From JACPPO01 sp965262505 (GTDB lineage: Bacteria > Acidobacteriota > Vicinamibacteria > Vicinamibacterales > UBA2999): DNA of 64,000 nt. The position numbers and the translations under genes are program-made. This document shows, one piece after another, positions 10,014 to 19,387 of this stretch. The notes beneath the pieces are model-generated. The model did no database searches. It saw only the letters and a program-made list of their open reading frames with translations, and was not told where the DNA came from. Every line of letters begins with the position of its first letter. Positions within the stretch are counted from its first letter, which is position 1. The stretch covers positions 2,294,001-2,358,000 of the forward strand of contig CBDHFM010000030.1 in NCBI GenBank assembly GCA_965262505.1, in the 5' to 3' direction.

Positions 10014-12188
10014 CTATCTTACTCCGCCACGGGCGTGGCCGTCACCCTTGACGCCCGTCCCGTACTGCTTTTGTTCGAAGAATCGTCCCACACTCTCGAC
10101 ATCGTGCGTGACCGGCGCCGGAGGGAGCGAGGCGAGAAACCGCCGCCCATAGCCCATGGTCCGCAGGCGCGGGTCGAGCAGGGCGAGCACTCCCCGGTCC
10201 GTGCGGTGGCGGATCAGTCGACCGAGGCCCTGTTGCAGCGCGAGGATCGCGAGCGGCACCTGGTAATCGGCAAAGGCGTTACCGCCGGCAGCGTTGATAG
10301 CGTCGATTCGTGCCGACGTCACCGGGTCGCCGGGCGAGGCGAATGGAAGCTTGTCGATAATCACGCAGCTCAACGCCTCACCCACCACATCGACGCCCTG
10401 CCAGAAGCTGGAGGTGGCGAGCAGGACCGCGTTCGGTGTCGAGCGGAACCGCTCGATGAGCTCGGTGCGCGGCGCTTTGCCCTGCACCAGAATCGGATAG
10501 GGCAGCGACATTTCCACCACCTGTTGGACGGCCCGCAGCACGGCGTAACTCGTAAACAGCACGAACGCGCGACCGCGCGAGCGTTTTACGATCTCGACGA
10601 TTTCGCGGGCCGCCGCTTCGGGAAACGCCGGCGCCCTCGGCGGTGGCAGGCGCCGCGGCAGGTAGAGCAGTGCCTGCGCCGCATAGTCGAACTCCGACGC
10701 CACGCGCAGCCCCTCCGCCTCCCTGATGCCGAGCCGTCTCTTCACATACTCGAACGATCCGTCAACGGCGAGCGTCGCCGAGGTCAGCACAACAGCGCGC
10801 ATGCGCTCGAACAGGACGTCGCGGACGATGCGCGAAACGTCGATGGGCGACGCGCGCAGGAATAGTTGGGGCGCGAAGCGACCCGACGAGCCAGTGCCAG
10901 CTGGACGGCCACGTGTCTCGATGTAGTAGACGAAGTCCGGGTCCGCGGCGCGCATCAGGAAGCGCAGGTCGGTCCGCAGTTCCCCGGCACGCCGCTGAAG
11001 AGCGGCAACGGCCTCGCCGGCGTCCGCCGCGGTGGGGCCCTGGTCGCTGTCGGCCGTGCCGGCCCCCTGCGGCTGTGGCAGTGCGAGAGCGAGCGTGGCC
11101 TCGAGACCGTCCAGCGCACCGGCCAGGGCCATGCCTGCCTCGAAGTGCTCGGCCAGGCCCTCAGCCGTATACCGGATGCGCGATTCCTGTCCTGCGCCAC
11201 CTCCGTGCGGGGCGCACGCGAGCGCCAGGCTGCCGAAGAACACTCGAGAGCGGTCGGCGATCCTCGCGAACGCCCTGGCGAGCTCGTCGAGATCGTCCCG
11301 CCCGTTACGGCCCGCCCCGATCAGCCGCTCACCGTCGCGCACGAGATCGTCGAGCCGGTAGGCGCTCAGCGAGCTGCCGAAGTACTGCGTCGCCACGTCC
11401 TCCAGTTGATGGGCCTCGTCGATGACCAGCGTCGGACAGAACGGAATCACCTCTCCGTACGCGCTCTGCCTCACGGCGGCGTCCGCGCAGAGCAGGTGGT
11501 GATTGACGATGACGACGTCGGACTCGGCAGCCCGCTGGCGCATGCGCGTCACGAAACAGTCGTTGTAACTCGGGCAGTCAGCGCCGAGACACGTGTCCGC
11601 CGTTGCGGCGATCTCACTCCAGAGCGGAAGGTGTTCAGGCAGCTCGCGCAGCTCCGCGCGGTCGCCGGTCTCGGTGCTCTTTGCCCAGGCATCGATGATC
11701 GGGAGCAGGACGCGGTCGCTCGTGTCGATCAGCCGACCCGCCGCCGAGGTGCTGCCCTCAACACCGTCGCGATAGATCTCCCACCGGTGAAGGCACAGGT
11801 AATTCGCGCGTCCCTTCATCAGCGTGGCGGTGAACGGGACGCCGAGCGCATCCTGCAGCGCGGGGAGATCCTTGAAAAAAATCTGCTCCTGGAGATTCTT
11901 GGTGCCGGTGGAGACGAGCACCCGGTGGCCGCTGAGAATGGCGGGGATCAGATAGGCGAGCGTCTTTCCGGTGCCCGTGCCCGCCTCGGCCAGGAGCGTT
12001 CCGCCGGTGTCGAGGACGGACGCGACGGCGTCCGCCATGCGACGCTGGCCGTCGCGCGGCTCGTAGCCGCCGAAGACGCGGGCGAGGGGGCCGCCTGCGG
12101 AGAAGACCTCGCGAACAGCCCCGGTCAGCCCGGCGGACCGGGGCGGGTTCAGGTCAGACGTTCCGGATACAGCGGGAACTTCCGGCAC
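10014..12188 (-). CDS. dinG: DinG/XPD-family ATP-dependent DNA helicase
   Basis: 724 residues of the iron-sulfur SF2 helicase family. Walker A is AEAGTGTGKT (residues 67-76) and the DEAH box reads VIDEAHQLEDVA. Four cysteines between them (NYLC, TC, DC, DC in the stretch around TCLGADCPSYNDC) form the 4Fe-4S cluster site. Helicase motifs near the C-terminus include SFWQGVDVVGE and QGLGRLIRHRTDRG. It unwinds DNA 5'-3', resolving R-loops and damaged forks. The GTG start at 12188 overlaps the end of glyA by 40 bases; a start slightly downstream is possible, but no better codon with a ribosome site was seen. Confidence 0.93.
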   Translation of the reverse strand: MPEVPAVSGTSDLNPPRSAGLTGAVREVFSAGGPLARVFGGYEPRDGQRRMADAVASVLDTGGTLLAEAGTGTGKTLAYLIPAILSGHRVLVSTGTKNLQEQIFFKDLPALQDALGVPFTATLMKGRANYLCLHRWEIYRDGVEGSTSAAGRLIDTSDRVLLPIIDAWAKSTETGDRAELRELPEHLPLWSEIAATADTCLGADCPSYNDCFVTRMRQRAAESDVVIVNHHLLCADAAVRQSAYGEVIPFCPTLVIDEAHQLEDVATQYFGSSLSAYRLDDLVRDGERLIGAGRNGRDDLDELARAFARIADRSRVFFGSLALACAPHGGGAGQESRIRYTAEGLAEHFEAGMALAGALDGLEATLALALPQPQGAGTADSDQGPTAADAGEAVAALQRRAGELRTDLRFLMRAADPDFVYYIETRGRPAGTGSSGRFAPQLFLRASPIDVSRIVRDVLFERMRAVVLTSATLAVDGSFEYVKRRLGIREAEGLRVASEFDYAAQALLYLPRRLPPPRAPAFPEAAAREIVEIVKRSRGRAFVLFTSYAVLRAVQQVVEMSLPYPILVQGKAPRTELIERFRSTPNAVLLATSSFWQGVDVVGEALSCVIIDKLPFASPGDPVTSARIDAINAAGGNAFADYQVPLAILALQQGLGRLIRHRTDRGVLALLDPRLRTMGYGRRFLASLPPAPVTHDVESVGRFFEQKQYGTGVKGDGHARGGVR

Positions 12189-13423
12189 AACCGCTCGACC
12201 TCGCTCTTCACCATGCCGAGCACACGATCCTCGTCGGGCGCTGTCAATGCCCGCGCGATCAGGTCGCCGATCTGGTCCATCTCCGTGTCGCGCATGCCAC
12301 GCGTCGTGACCGCCGGCGTGCCCACCCGGATGCCGCTCGCCACCATTGGCGGGTTCTGATCGAAGGGGATGGCGTTCTTGTTGACGGTAATGCCCGCCTT
12401 GCCGAGGGCCGCTTCGGCGACCTTGCCGGTCAACCCCTTGGAGAAGACGTCGACGAGCATCAGGTGAGTGTCGGTGCCGCCGCTGACCAGCCGGAAGCCG
12501 TGGCTGCCGATTGATGCGGCGAGCCGCTGCGCGTTGGCGACGATCTGCCGCTGGTAGTCGGCAAACTCGGGCTCCATCGCTTCCTTCAAGCAGACGGCCT
12601 TGGCCGCGATGATATGCATGAGCGGCCCACCCTGGACACCGGGAAAGACGGCGCGGCCCAGATCCCTGGCGTATCGCTCACGGCACAGAATCAGGCCGGC
12701 ACGCGGTCCGCGAAGCGTCTTGTGCGTCGTCGAGGTGACGAAATCGGCGTGGGGAACCGGGCTGGGATGCACGCCGCCGGCGACGAGACCCGCGATGTGG
12801 GCCATGTCGACGACCATCGGTGACCCCACGGCCGAGGCCACGGCGGCCACACGCTCGAAGTCAATGACGCGAGAATAGGCGCTCGCGCCGACCATGATCA
12901 TCTTCGGCTTGTGTTGGTGCGCCAGTCGCTCCAGCTCTTCGTAGTCGATCCGCTCGTCGTCCTCGCGAACGCCGTACGGCACGATCGTGTACAGCTTGCC
13001 CGAGAAGTTCAGCGGGTGGCCGTGGGTGAGATGACCCCCGTGGGCGAGGTTCATGCCGAGGACGGTGTCGCCAGGCTGCAGGAGCGTCAGGTACACCGCC
13101 ATGTTGGCCTGCGCGCCCGAATGCGGCTGTACGTTCGCATGCTCCGCACCGAACAGCGTTTTCGCGCGCGAGATGGCCAGCGACTCCGCCACGTCCACGA
13201 ACTCGCACCCGCCGTAGTAGCGCTTTCCGGGATAGCCCTCGGCGTACTTGTTGGTCAGAACCGAGCCGGCGGCTTCCAGGACAGCAGCGCTGACGAAATT
13301 TTCGGAGGCGATGAGCTCAAGGCCCTCGGCCTGACGTCGGGTCTCGCGACCGATGACGTCGGCGATGTCGGGGTCGGCATCCGCTAGCGAACGTTGTAGA
13401 GGTGAAACCTCGACATCGGCCAT
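12149..13423 (-). CDS. glyA: Serine hydroxymethyltransferase
   Basis: 424 residues, full length. It interconverts serine and glycine with tetrahydrofolate, feeding one-carbon metabolism. The PLP lysine lies in STTHKTLRGPR (Lys235); family signatures LIASENFVS, NKYAEGYPGKRYYGG and MAHIAGLVAGG are present. It is the first gene of a minus-strand group glyA-dinG-TPR-yggS, and yggS is also a B6-related gene. Transcription probably starts from the compact divergent promoter just upstream (see 13433-13442). Confidence 0.97.
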   Translation of the reverse strand: MADVEVSPLQRSLADADPDIADVIGRETRRQAEGLELIASENFVSAAVLEAAGSVLTNKYAEGYPGKRYYGGCEFVDVAESLAISRAKTLFGAEHANVQPHSGAQANMAVYLTLLQPGDTVLGMNLAHGGHLTHGHPLNFSGKLYTIVPYGVREDDERIDYEELERLAHQHKPKMIMVGASAYSRVIDFERVAAVASAVGSPMVVDMAHIAGLVAGGVHPSPVPHADFVTSTTHKTLRGPRAGLILCRERYARDLGRAVFPGVQGGPLMHIIAAKAVCLKEAMEPEFADYQRQIVANAQRLAASIGSHGFRLVSGGTDTHLMLVDVFSKGLTGKVAEAALGKAGITVNKNAIPFDQNPPMVASGIRVGTPAVTTRGMRDTEMDQIGDLIARALTAPDEDRVLGMVKSEVERLCRKFPLYPERLT

Positions 13424-13432
13424 AGACTGGAA

Positions 13433-13442
13433 ATTGTACTAT
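13433..13442. promoter_or_regulatory. Overlapping divergent -10 boxes between glyA and the RlmI-like gene
   Basis: Only 28 bases separate the two divergent start codons. On the minus strand TACAAT (13433-13438) lies 9 bases before glyA; on the plus strand TACTAT (13437-13442) lies 9 bases before the methyltransferase. The two hexamers share two base pairs. This leaves almost no 5' leader for either transcript, and no Shine-Dalgarno sequence fits. Prediction by inspection. Confidence 0.4.
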
Positions 13443-13451
13443 CAATCCCAC

Positions 13452-14615
13452 ATGTCTTCCTCTGTCGTGATCTCACCCAGCGGTGAACAGCGCGTACGCG
13501 GCGGACATCCCTGGATCTACCGCGCTGACGTCGTCGACGTGCGGGCCGAGGGCGGCGAGATCGTGCAGGTCATCGGGCCGCGGCATCGCACGATCGGCTA
13601 CGCGCTGTTCAGCGATCGATCGCAGATTTCGATCCGCATGCTGACGCGCGGCGAGGCGCCGGCCGGCCTGCCGTTGTTGCGCGCGAGGATCGAGAACGCC
13701 ATCGCCTTTCGCGACCGACTGGCGCTCGATGCAAACGCCTATCGACTCGTGCACGGGGAGGCCGATCTGTTGCCGTCGCTCGTGGTGGACCGGTACGGTG
13801 ATCACCTCGTCGTGCAGGCCCTCTCGCAGGGCATGGATCGCCTGCTGCCCGCGATTACCGCGATGCTGGTGGACACTGCGGCGCCGGCCGGGATCCTGGC
13901 GCGCAACGATCCGAAGGTGCGGGCGCTCGAAGGGCTGGACCAGACCGTCGAGGTGCTGCACGGCGCCGTGCCGGAATCGGTGACTGTGCGCGAGGGTCCA
14001 GTTGAATACGACGTCGATTTGCGGAAGGGACAGAAGACCGGTCTGTTTCTCGATCAACGGGAGAACAAAGAGGCGGCAGCCCGGTACGCTCATGGCAGGC
14101 TGCTGGATTGCTTCAGCTACAGCGGCGGTTTTGCATTGCGTCTGGCTCGCCAGTGTGCTCCCGCCGAAGCCATCGATATCTCCACGGATGCGGTCGCGCG
14201 CATCCGCGCCAACGCCGATCGCAACGGTCTCTCCCATCTCGAGGCACGCGAGGCCAACGTGTTCGACGAGTTGCGGCGGCTCGAGCGGGCCGGCGCGCGC
14301 TACGACACGATCGTCCTCGACCCGCCCGCGTTCGCCAAGAACAAGGGCTCGCTCTCGAATGCCCGTGCCGGCTACAAGGAGATCAACCTGCGCGCGATGC
14401 GGCTGCTCGCCCCTGGAGGCTATCTGATCACCTGCAGCTGCTCGTATCACGTCAACGAGGACATGTTCGCGGACATGCTCCACGAGGCGTCCGTCGACAG
14501 TCATACGCCCGTCTCGGTCGTCGAGAAGCGCATGCAGGGCCGCGATCACCCGGTGCTCGTGAGCGTGCCGGAAACGCACTATCTGAAGTGCTTCATTCTA
14601 CGGAGAGTGGAGTAG
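13452..14615 (+). CDS. RlmI-like class I 23S rRNA (cytosine-C5) methyltransferase
   Basis: 387 residues from ATG 13452, chosen because the PUA-like N-terminal domain begins there (VRGGHPWIYRADV). It belongs to the RlmI/YccW family: PUA domain (about 1-80), EEHUD linker region (VDRYGDHLVVQALSQGMD; GQKTGLFLDQR), then a Rossmann methyltransferase domain with DCFSYSGGFAL as the SAM site, the catalytic motif DPPAFAKNKG and the cysteine motif TCSCSYHV. E. coli RlmI makes m5C1962; the same target here is inference. It diverges from glyA and is followed by an SDR gene in the same direction. Confidence 0.93.
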   Translation: MSSSVVISPSGEQRVRGGHPWIYRADVVDVRAEGGEIVQVIGPRHRTIGYALFSDRSQISIRMLTRGEAPAGLPLLRARIENAIAFRDRLALDANAYRLVHGEADLLPSLVVDRYGDHLVVQALSQGMDRLLPAITAMLVDTAAPAGILARNDPKVRALEGLDQTVEVLHGAVPESVTVREGPVEYDVDLRKGQKTGLFLDQRENKEAAARYAHGRLLDCFSYSGGFALRLARQCAPAEAIDISTDAVARIRANADRNGLSHLEAREANVFDELRRLERAGARYDTIVLDPPAFAKNKGSLSNARAGYKEINLRAMRLLAPGGYLITCSCSYHVNEDMFADMLHEASVDSHTPVSVVEKRMQGRDHPVLVSVPETHYLKCFILRRVE

Positions 14616-14622
14616 TGCCGGA

Positions 14623-15426
14623 ATGCCAGTGAAGCCGGGAACCGCGCTCATCACCGGCGCCTCCTCCGGCATCGGCGAAGCATTCGCCGAGGTCTTCGCC
14701 GTCGAAGGTTTCGATCTCGTGATCACGGCTCGGCGTGAAGAGCGCTTGAGGGCCGTTGCCGACAGGCTCCGCCGGCGGCACGCGATCAACGTGGATGTCA
14801 TCGCGCTGGATCTGTCCGTACACGATGCCCCGGCGAGGCTCTGCGATGAGATCGCCAGCCGTGGCCTCGTAGTGGATGTGCTCGTGAACAACGCCGGCTA
14901 CGGCGTTCCGGGCACGTTCGCCGCCTCCTCGTGGACACGGCAGAGTGCGCTGCTGCAGGTGATGGTGGTTGCTCCGGCGGAACTCACGCACCGCCTGCTC
15001 CCGGGCATGGTCGATCGCGGCTACGGACGCATCGTGAATGTCGCGTCGTTGGCGGCCTTCGTGCCCGCGCCGGCCGGGCACACGCTCTATGCCGCGTGCA
15101 AGACGTTCGCCGTGAAGTTCTCCGAGTCGCTCTCGAATGAGGTGACACGGTCGGGCGTGCACGTGACCGCGCTGTGTCCAGGGTTTACGCTGAGCGAATT
15201 TCACGACGTCACAGGCACGCGAGCCGCTGTCCGCGAGCTGCCGCCGTGGCTGTGGATGGATGCCGCGAGCGTTGCCCGCGAAGGGTTCGACGCTGTGATG
15301 GCGGGGACGCCCGTCCATGTGACCGGCCGCGTCAATCGCACGATCGCCACACTGGCGCGATATTTGCCCCAGCGCCTGCTCGTCGCGCTGGGCCGCCGCA
15401 CTGCCAGGCGATATCGGAAGACCTGA
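14623..15426 (+). CDS. Short-chain dehydrogenase/reductase
   Basis: 267 residues of the classical SDR family. The cofactor motif TGASSGIG lies at residues 11-18, followed by NNAGYG, the catalytic serine in VNVASLAAF and the catalytic pair YAACK. The C-terminal region (TVHVTGRVNRTIATLARYLP-like) resembles the DltE/YqjQ-type short-chain reductases. The substrate is unknown. It starts 7 bases after the RlmI-like stop and is probably co-transcribed. Seventy bases downstream an ISAzo13 element has inserted without disturbing the gene. Confidence 0.9.
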   Translation: MPVKPGTALITGASSGIGEAFAEVFAVEGFDLVITARREERLRAVADRLRRRHAINVDVIALDLSVHDAPARLCDEIASRGLVVDVLVNNAGYGVPGTFAASSWTRQSALLQVMVVAPAELTHRLLPGMVDRGYGRIVNVASLAAFVPAPAGHTLYAACKTFAVKFSESLSNEVTRSGVHVTALCPGFTLSEFHDVTGTRAAVRELPPWLWMDAASVAREGFDAVMAGTPVHVTGRVNRTIATLARYLPQRLLVALGRRTARRYRKT

Positions 15427-15498
15427 ATTCGACCAACTGGGTCCCACAGTTTCAAGAGGTTCGAACGTCCGGCGAGCCGCGTTCACGGGGTTACCTAA

Positions 15499-16801
15499 GG
15501 GCTTGTCAGACAATTACTGACTTTTGTGTTCTCGGAGCAGCGGGATGGATCGTGTAGTTCCAGTCGCCGTGAAAGCGATGCCGCTCGAGGCGTACCGTCG
15601 CCAGCTGCGCATCGGTGACGGTGAGGCCACCCGGGTATGGGCCGCGGTCGAGTTCCGACCGAACGCGGAGTCCGGACCGACTGTGCGTCGAGCCAATGAG
15701 GCTCACGATCGTGGCCAAGTCGACGAGTGGGGTGCCGCGCCAATTCATCGCGATGTGCGAGAACACCCGATGCTCGATCTTGTTCCACTTGCTCGTACCC
15801 GGCGGAAAGTGACAGACCGTGATCACCAAGCCCGTCCGATTGGCCAGACGCGGCAGTTCCCACTTCCACAACCGGAGGCGCGCCCCGTTGCTCCCGCCTG
15901 CATCCGCCGTGATCAACAGCGACTGGGCTTGTCGATACGCCGGGCGACCCATGTGCTGCCACCAACGCTGGATCGACCGTACCGCGAAGCTCGCGGTGTC
16001 GTGATCGATCCCGACACGCACCCAGCCTTCGTTGCGATGCAGATCGTAGATGCCATACGGAATGGCCTTCCCGCCCGTGGTGGCGGTGGCCGGGATCACG
16101 AAGTCGTGGACCTGTACCCGCTGCGGCGTCTTCGCCGGGCGCCAGGTGCGGCCCGCGTTCTTGAACGCGCCGACCAGCTCCTTCTTCTTGGTGTCCACCG
16201 AAATCGTCGGCTGCTGTTGCCGTTGCGCGCGTCGCACGCGCCGGGCGATGTACCGAAACTGCGCGTCCCGATCGACATGCTGGCGGCCCTCACGAGTCTT
16301 GGCGTTGCCCTGCAGGCTGTAGCCCAGTCCGTGCAACAACTCGGCGACCACCGTGTGGCTGACGCGGTGGCCCAGACCGTCGAGCGCCACCGCCAACGTC
16401 CGTGCGCTCTGGCACGTCCACCGCAGCGGCGAGTCGGGATCGCCGGGGGCGGTCGGCTCAACCAACGCATCCAAATCGCGCAGCAGCGTCGCGTCGAGAT
16501 CGATCGCGCGCTTGCGGCCGCCGCCCGCCCTTCGCGTCCGGCCGCCCGCGAGCGGCTCGTCCGCCGTCAATTCACGCAAACCGCGCTGGATGGTCGATGT
16601 CGCGATACCCGTGGCTCGGGCGACCAGCGCCGTGCCGCCATAACCGATCGCCTGGGCCTCAGTCGCCGCCCACACCCGGCGCGATCGCTCCGTGAGCACG
16701 GGCGCCAGCGCTGCATGCTTTGCCCGCAGGGTGGCCACCTCCACGGGCGCAGCGTACTACTCGCCGATCAACAGTACAAGCAGTTATTTCCTTACAGGCT
16801 C
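15499..16801 (-). mobile_element. ISAzo13-type insertion sequence, copy 1 (intact)
   Basis: Bounded by imperfect terminal inverted repeats: the left end GGGCTTGTCAGACAATTACT and the right end, read inward, GAGCCTGTAAGGAAATAACT (about 15 of 20 match). A 3-bp target duplication TAA flanks it at 15496-15498 and 16802-16804. Length 1303 bp, identical to copy 2 at 57065-58367. It carries one transposase gene and sits between the SDR and metallophosphoesterase genes without interrupting either. Confidence 0.93.
15506..16744 (-). CDS. ISAzo13-family transposase (DDE, Pfam DDE_Tnp_ISAZ013-like)
   Basis: 412 residues, GTG start at 16744. An N-terminal helix-turn-helix region (ALVARATGIATSTIQRGLREL) is followed by the DDE core: ISVDTKKKELVGAFKN, LITADAGGSNG and FPPGTSKWNKIEHRVFSHI, the pattern of the ISAzo13 family. 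The stop codon falls inside the terminal repeat. The protein is identical, residue for residue, to that of copy 2, which indicates recent transposition or gene conversion. Nothing suggests inactivation. Confidence 0.95.
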   Translation of the reverse strand: MEVATLRAKHAALAPVLTERSRRVWAATEAQAIGYGGTALVARATGIATSTIQRGLRELTADEPLAGGRTRRAGGGRKRAIDLDATLLRDLDALVEPTAPGDPDSPLRWTCQSARTLAVALDGLGHRVSHTVVAELLHGLGYSLQGNAKTREGRQHVDRDAQFRYIARRVRRAQRQQQPTISVDTKKKELVGAFKNAGRTWRPAKTPQRVQVHDFVIPATATTGGKAIPYGIYDLHRNEGWVRVGIDHDTASFAVRSIQRWWQHMGRPAYRQAQSLLITADAGGSNGARLRLWKWELPRLANRTGLVITVCHFPPGTSKWNKIEHRVFSHIAMNWRGTPLVDLATIVSLIGSTHSRSGLRVRSELDRGPYPGGLTVTDAQLATVRLERHRFHGDWNYTIHPAAPRTQKSVIV

Positions 16802-16867
16802 TAAGAGGCGTCATATGATGCAGTCAAGAATTTCGGAACCCGATTCTCCCCTCCCGATTGGAGTCAG

Positions 16868-18022
16868 GTGAAGGTGTCTGCCAGCAAGTTGACGGTGCCG
16901 CTCCTCGCGCTCACGGCCACGCTCGCATGCAGCCACGTGGCCCCGTATCGCGATCGGGGAGTCGCATCTCCAGTGGATCCGTCCGTCGAGAACCCTGTCT
17001 ACCGGATTCTGCTCGTCGGTGACGCGGGCGAGCCGGGACCCGAGGCGGAGACGCTGCTGGCACTGCGTGCCTGGGTGGACGATGCTCCCGCCCGTACGCT
17101 CGTGACGTTTCTCGGAGACAACGCGTATCCCGAGTGGTTGACGAACGCCCACAGGCTTGACGGGGAAGGAAGACTTCTGCGGCAGCTGCAGGTCGTCGAG
17201 GATACGCCCGCGACGGCGCTCTTCATCCCCGGCAATCACGACTGGGCAGACGGCGGGCCCGAAGGACTGGACGCGGTGCGGGCCCAGGAGGCGTTTCTGC
17301 GGAGCCGAGCACTATTCCTGCCGTCGAGCGGTTGCCCTGGGCCCGAACTGATCGATGTTCCGGAAGCCAGGCCCGTCGTGAGGGTCGTCGTGCTGGATAC
17401 CCAGTGGTGGCTGCACGACGGGCCGAAGCCCACCGACAGCTGCGATCCCGGAAGCCCTGACGCAGTCGCGAACGCGCTGCGCGGAGCGCTCGACACCGAT
17501 CTCGCGGTTGTCGTGGCTGCGCATCATCCGCTGGCAACCCACGGACCACACGGAGGCTTCTTCGACTGGCGCGCACATGTCTTCCCCCTCACGCATTTGG
17601 CCCCCTGGCTGTGGGTGCCCCTCCCGGGCGTGGGGTCGATCTACCCGCTGGTCCGCTGGCATCTCGTGCAAAGCGACCAAGGGCTGAGCAGCACCGAGTA
17701 CCAAGCAATGCGGGAAGCGCTCTCAGGGGCACTCGCATCCCGGACGCGCCGGGGTCCGGTCTTGTACGTCGCGGGGCACGAGCACTCGTTGCAGGTGTTG
17801 AGAGGAGATGCCGTCGACTACGTGCTGGTGAGCGGTGCGGGATCGCGGGCGAAGATTACCGCGGTTGGGAGCGGGCCGGACACGCTGTTCGCGCATGAGC
17901 ACGCAGGCTTCATGGCGCTCGACGTCGGCGCGGCGGCGATCTGCGTGTCGGTCGTCGAGCCGACAGCCGACGGAGGCAACGAGGTGGCGTTCTCTCTTGA
18001 AATACCGCTGGCGTTCGACTAG
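16868..18022 (+). CDS. Metallophosphoesterase lipoprotein
   Basis: 384 residues from GTG 16868. A lipobox (LTATLAC, Cys about residue 21) predicts a lipid-anchored envelope protein. The calcineurin-like metal-binding motifs are all present: GDAG, GDNAY, GNHDW, AHHPL and GHEHS. The enzyme should be a binuclear metal phosphoesterase; its substrate is unknown, and the architecture resembles purple-acid-phosphatase-like proteins. A TATGAT box at 16814-16819 gives a possible promoter just downstream of the IS. The 3' end overlaps the convergent PAP2 gene by 4 bases, so the two phosphatases face each other. Confidence 0.88.
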   Translation: MKVSASKLTVPLLALTATLACSHVAPYRDRGVASPVDPSVENPVYRILLVGDAGEPGPEAETLLALRAWVDDAPARTLVTFLGDNAYPEWLTNAHRLDGEGRLLRQLQVVEDTPATALFIPGNHDWADGGPEGLDAVRAQEAFLRSRALFLPSSGCPGPELIDVPEARPVVRVVVLDTQWWLHDGPKPTDSCDPGSPDAVANALRGALDTDLAVVVAAHHPLATHGPHGGFFDWRAHVFPLTHLAPWLWVPLPGVGSIYPLVRWHLVQSDQGLSSTEYQAMREALSGALASRTRRGPVLYVAGHEHSLQVLRGDAVDYVLVSGAGSRAKITAVGSGPDTLFAHEHAGFMALDVGAAAICVSVVEPTADGGNEVAFSLEIPLAFD

Positions 18023-18870
18023 TCGGTGACGAGGCTGAAGCTCACGCCGCCTCCACCACGCGTGGCGGTGGGCGCGACGGCAAACCGGTTGTCACCAACG
18101 CCGATCGTGACGGTCCGACCCGCGGCGATACCGATGGCCGCGCCGAACGCGACATCGCTCAGGAAGTGCCGTTCTTCCTGGATCCGTGACGCCGCCACGT
18201 ATGTGGCCACGCCGTACGCCACTGCCTCGGCCTTCCAACCGTAGTGCCGCTGTAGGACCGTGGCCGACGCGAACGAGACCGACGAATGGCCCGAGGGGAA
18301 GGAGTACCGGGTACCGTCCGGGCGGTACCTCCGCACCGTGCGCTTGACCGCCGTCGTCACGGCCTGGGCAAGAATGTGGGCGCGCAGGAGGTCTGCGCCG
18401 ACGGCAGTGACGCTGCTGCTGCCGGCTGCGCGTCCCGCCAGGTACGTCGCTGCAGCACCAAGGTGCTGAAACATCGCCCCGCCGACCGTCTCGCCGGCCT
18501 CGAGCGTGTCGTCGAGTGTTGGCGACCCGGACAGGCTCGCCGATGTCGACCAATCCGCCGGGTAAGCGCTCAGGGCCATCGCCGCGCCGACCCCGAGCCA
18601 CGCCAGCGTGTCTCGTGACGGCAGCCGCTTGAAATCTCCGATCGTCCGTCCGATGACGTCACCGAACACCACCCCACGTGTGAGATTCCCGCTTGGCAGG
18701 GCCAGTTGACGGGATGCGGCGGTGCTTTGCGAAGTTGTTGACGGGACCGTGCTTGAGGGGGAGAGGGGAGCCGTCTGAGCCCTGGCTGGTACGCCGGCGG
18801 TCAGGAGACCGGCAACCGCCAGGCCACTACAGCAGCAGCAACACCGCCAGCGTGCGTTCTGCAAAATCAC
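18019..18870 (-). CDS. PAP2-family phosphatase with poly-Cys N-terminus
   Basis: 283 residues. The three phosphatidic-acid phosphatase motifs are complete: KRTVRRYRP, FPSGHSS and SRIQEERHFLSD, near residues 185-245. Family members dephosphorylate lipid phosphates or undecaprenyl pyrophosphate at the membrane. The N-terminus shows an unusual CCCCCSG run before a hydrophobic helix and PARAQ, perhaps a modified lipobox or signal peptide. The GTG start at 18870 lacks a ribosome site and lies where the upstream outer-membrane gene breaks off, so the true start or N-terminus is uncertain. Confidence 0.82.
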   Translation of the reverse strand: MILQNARWRCCCCCSGLAVAGLLTAGVPARAQTAPLSPSSTVPSTTSQSTAASRQLALPSGNLTRGVVFGDVIGRTIGDFKRLPSRDTLAWLGVGAAMALSAYPADWSTSASLSGSPTLDDTLEAGETVGGAMFQHLGAAATYLAGRAAGSSSVTAVGADLLRAHILAQAVTTAVKRTVRRYRPDGTRYSFPSGHSSVSFASATVLQRHYGWKAEAVAYGVATYVAASRIQEERHFLSDVAFGAAIGIAAGRTVTIGVGDNRFAVAPTATRGGGGVSFSLVTD

Positions 18871-19387
18871 TAGGCCCGCCGTCCTCCAATGAGGGCAACG
18901 GCGTGAAGAGCGACGAGGGTTGCGAGATCGTTGGATTCAGGTGCGGGCGCCGCACTGTGAGGTTCGCGAGCCCGATCGGCGAGGGGAGCAGCCCTCCCTC
19001 GATCCTGACGCCGATCCGGCCTGCCCGCTCGTAGCGCACCGTCGCGATCCAGACATCCTGGTTCCATCGGCCGCTCGACGCCAGCCGCTGCACAACTGGC
19101 CAGACGATTCCTTCGAATCCTCGGCCGAGACTCACGGACACGATGGCGTCGACGAAGATGCCGGTGGCGCCAGTCCCGTCTCCGTCACTAGATTCGTCGA
19201 TGGCGGCGACGGTCTCGATGGCCAGCCGGGACGGGCGAGCCTGCTGGGCCAGAGCCACGACCGGCGCGCTCAGGCTCAGCGCACAGGCCACACACACGGT
19301 TCGGGTGACCGCCTTCGCGGTCGGCCGACGTTCCACCCTCAGGCCGAATCCGGTCCGGACGCACCCCGCCCGCGGCGGTCGTCTCAC
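18827..19387 (-). pseudogene. Outer-membrane (porin-like) protein, probably 3'-truncated
   Basis: 186 residues. A long basic N-terminus precedes a signal peptide (CVACALSLSAPVVALAQQ), then beta-strand-rich sequence with RIEGGLLPSPIGLANLTVRR and LNPTISQPSSLFTPLP, typical of the first ~160 residues of acidobacterial outer-membrane barrel proteins that normally run to about 400. From about 18885 onward it reads through the beginning of the PAP2 gene in another frame and stops. The GTG start overlaps the stop of the cupredoxin gene (GTGA), implying translational coupling, so the two were once an operon pair. Truncation is inferred from the abrupt loss of strand pattern, not from an alignment. Confidence 0.55.

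Noticed and set aside
15448..15475. GGTTCGAACGTCC resembling a tRNA T-arm
   Set aside because: No acceptor stem, anticodon arm or CCA-compatible fold around it.
15524..16804. Plus-strand frame of ~426 codons across the ISAzo13 copy (repeated antisense to copy 2)
   Set aside because: It recurs only because the element recurs; it is antisense to an intact DDE transposase.
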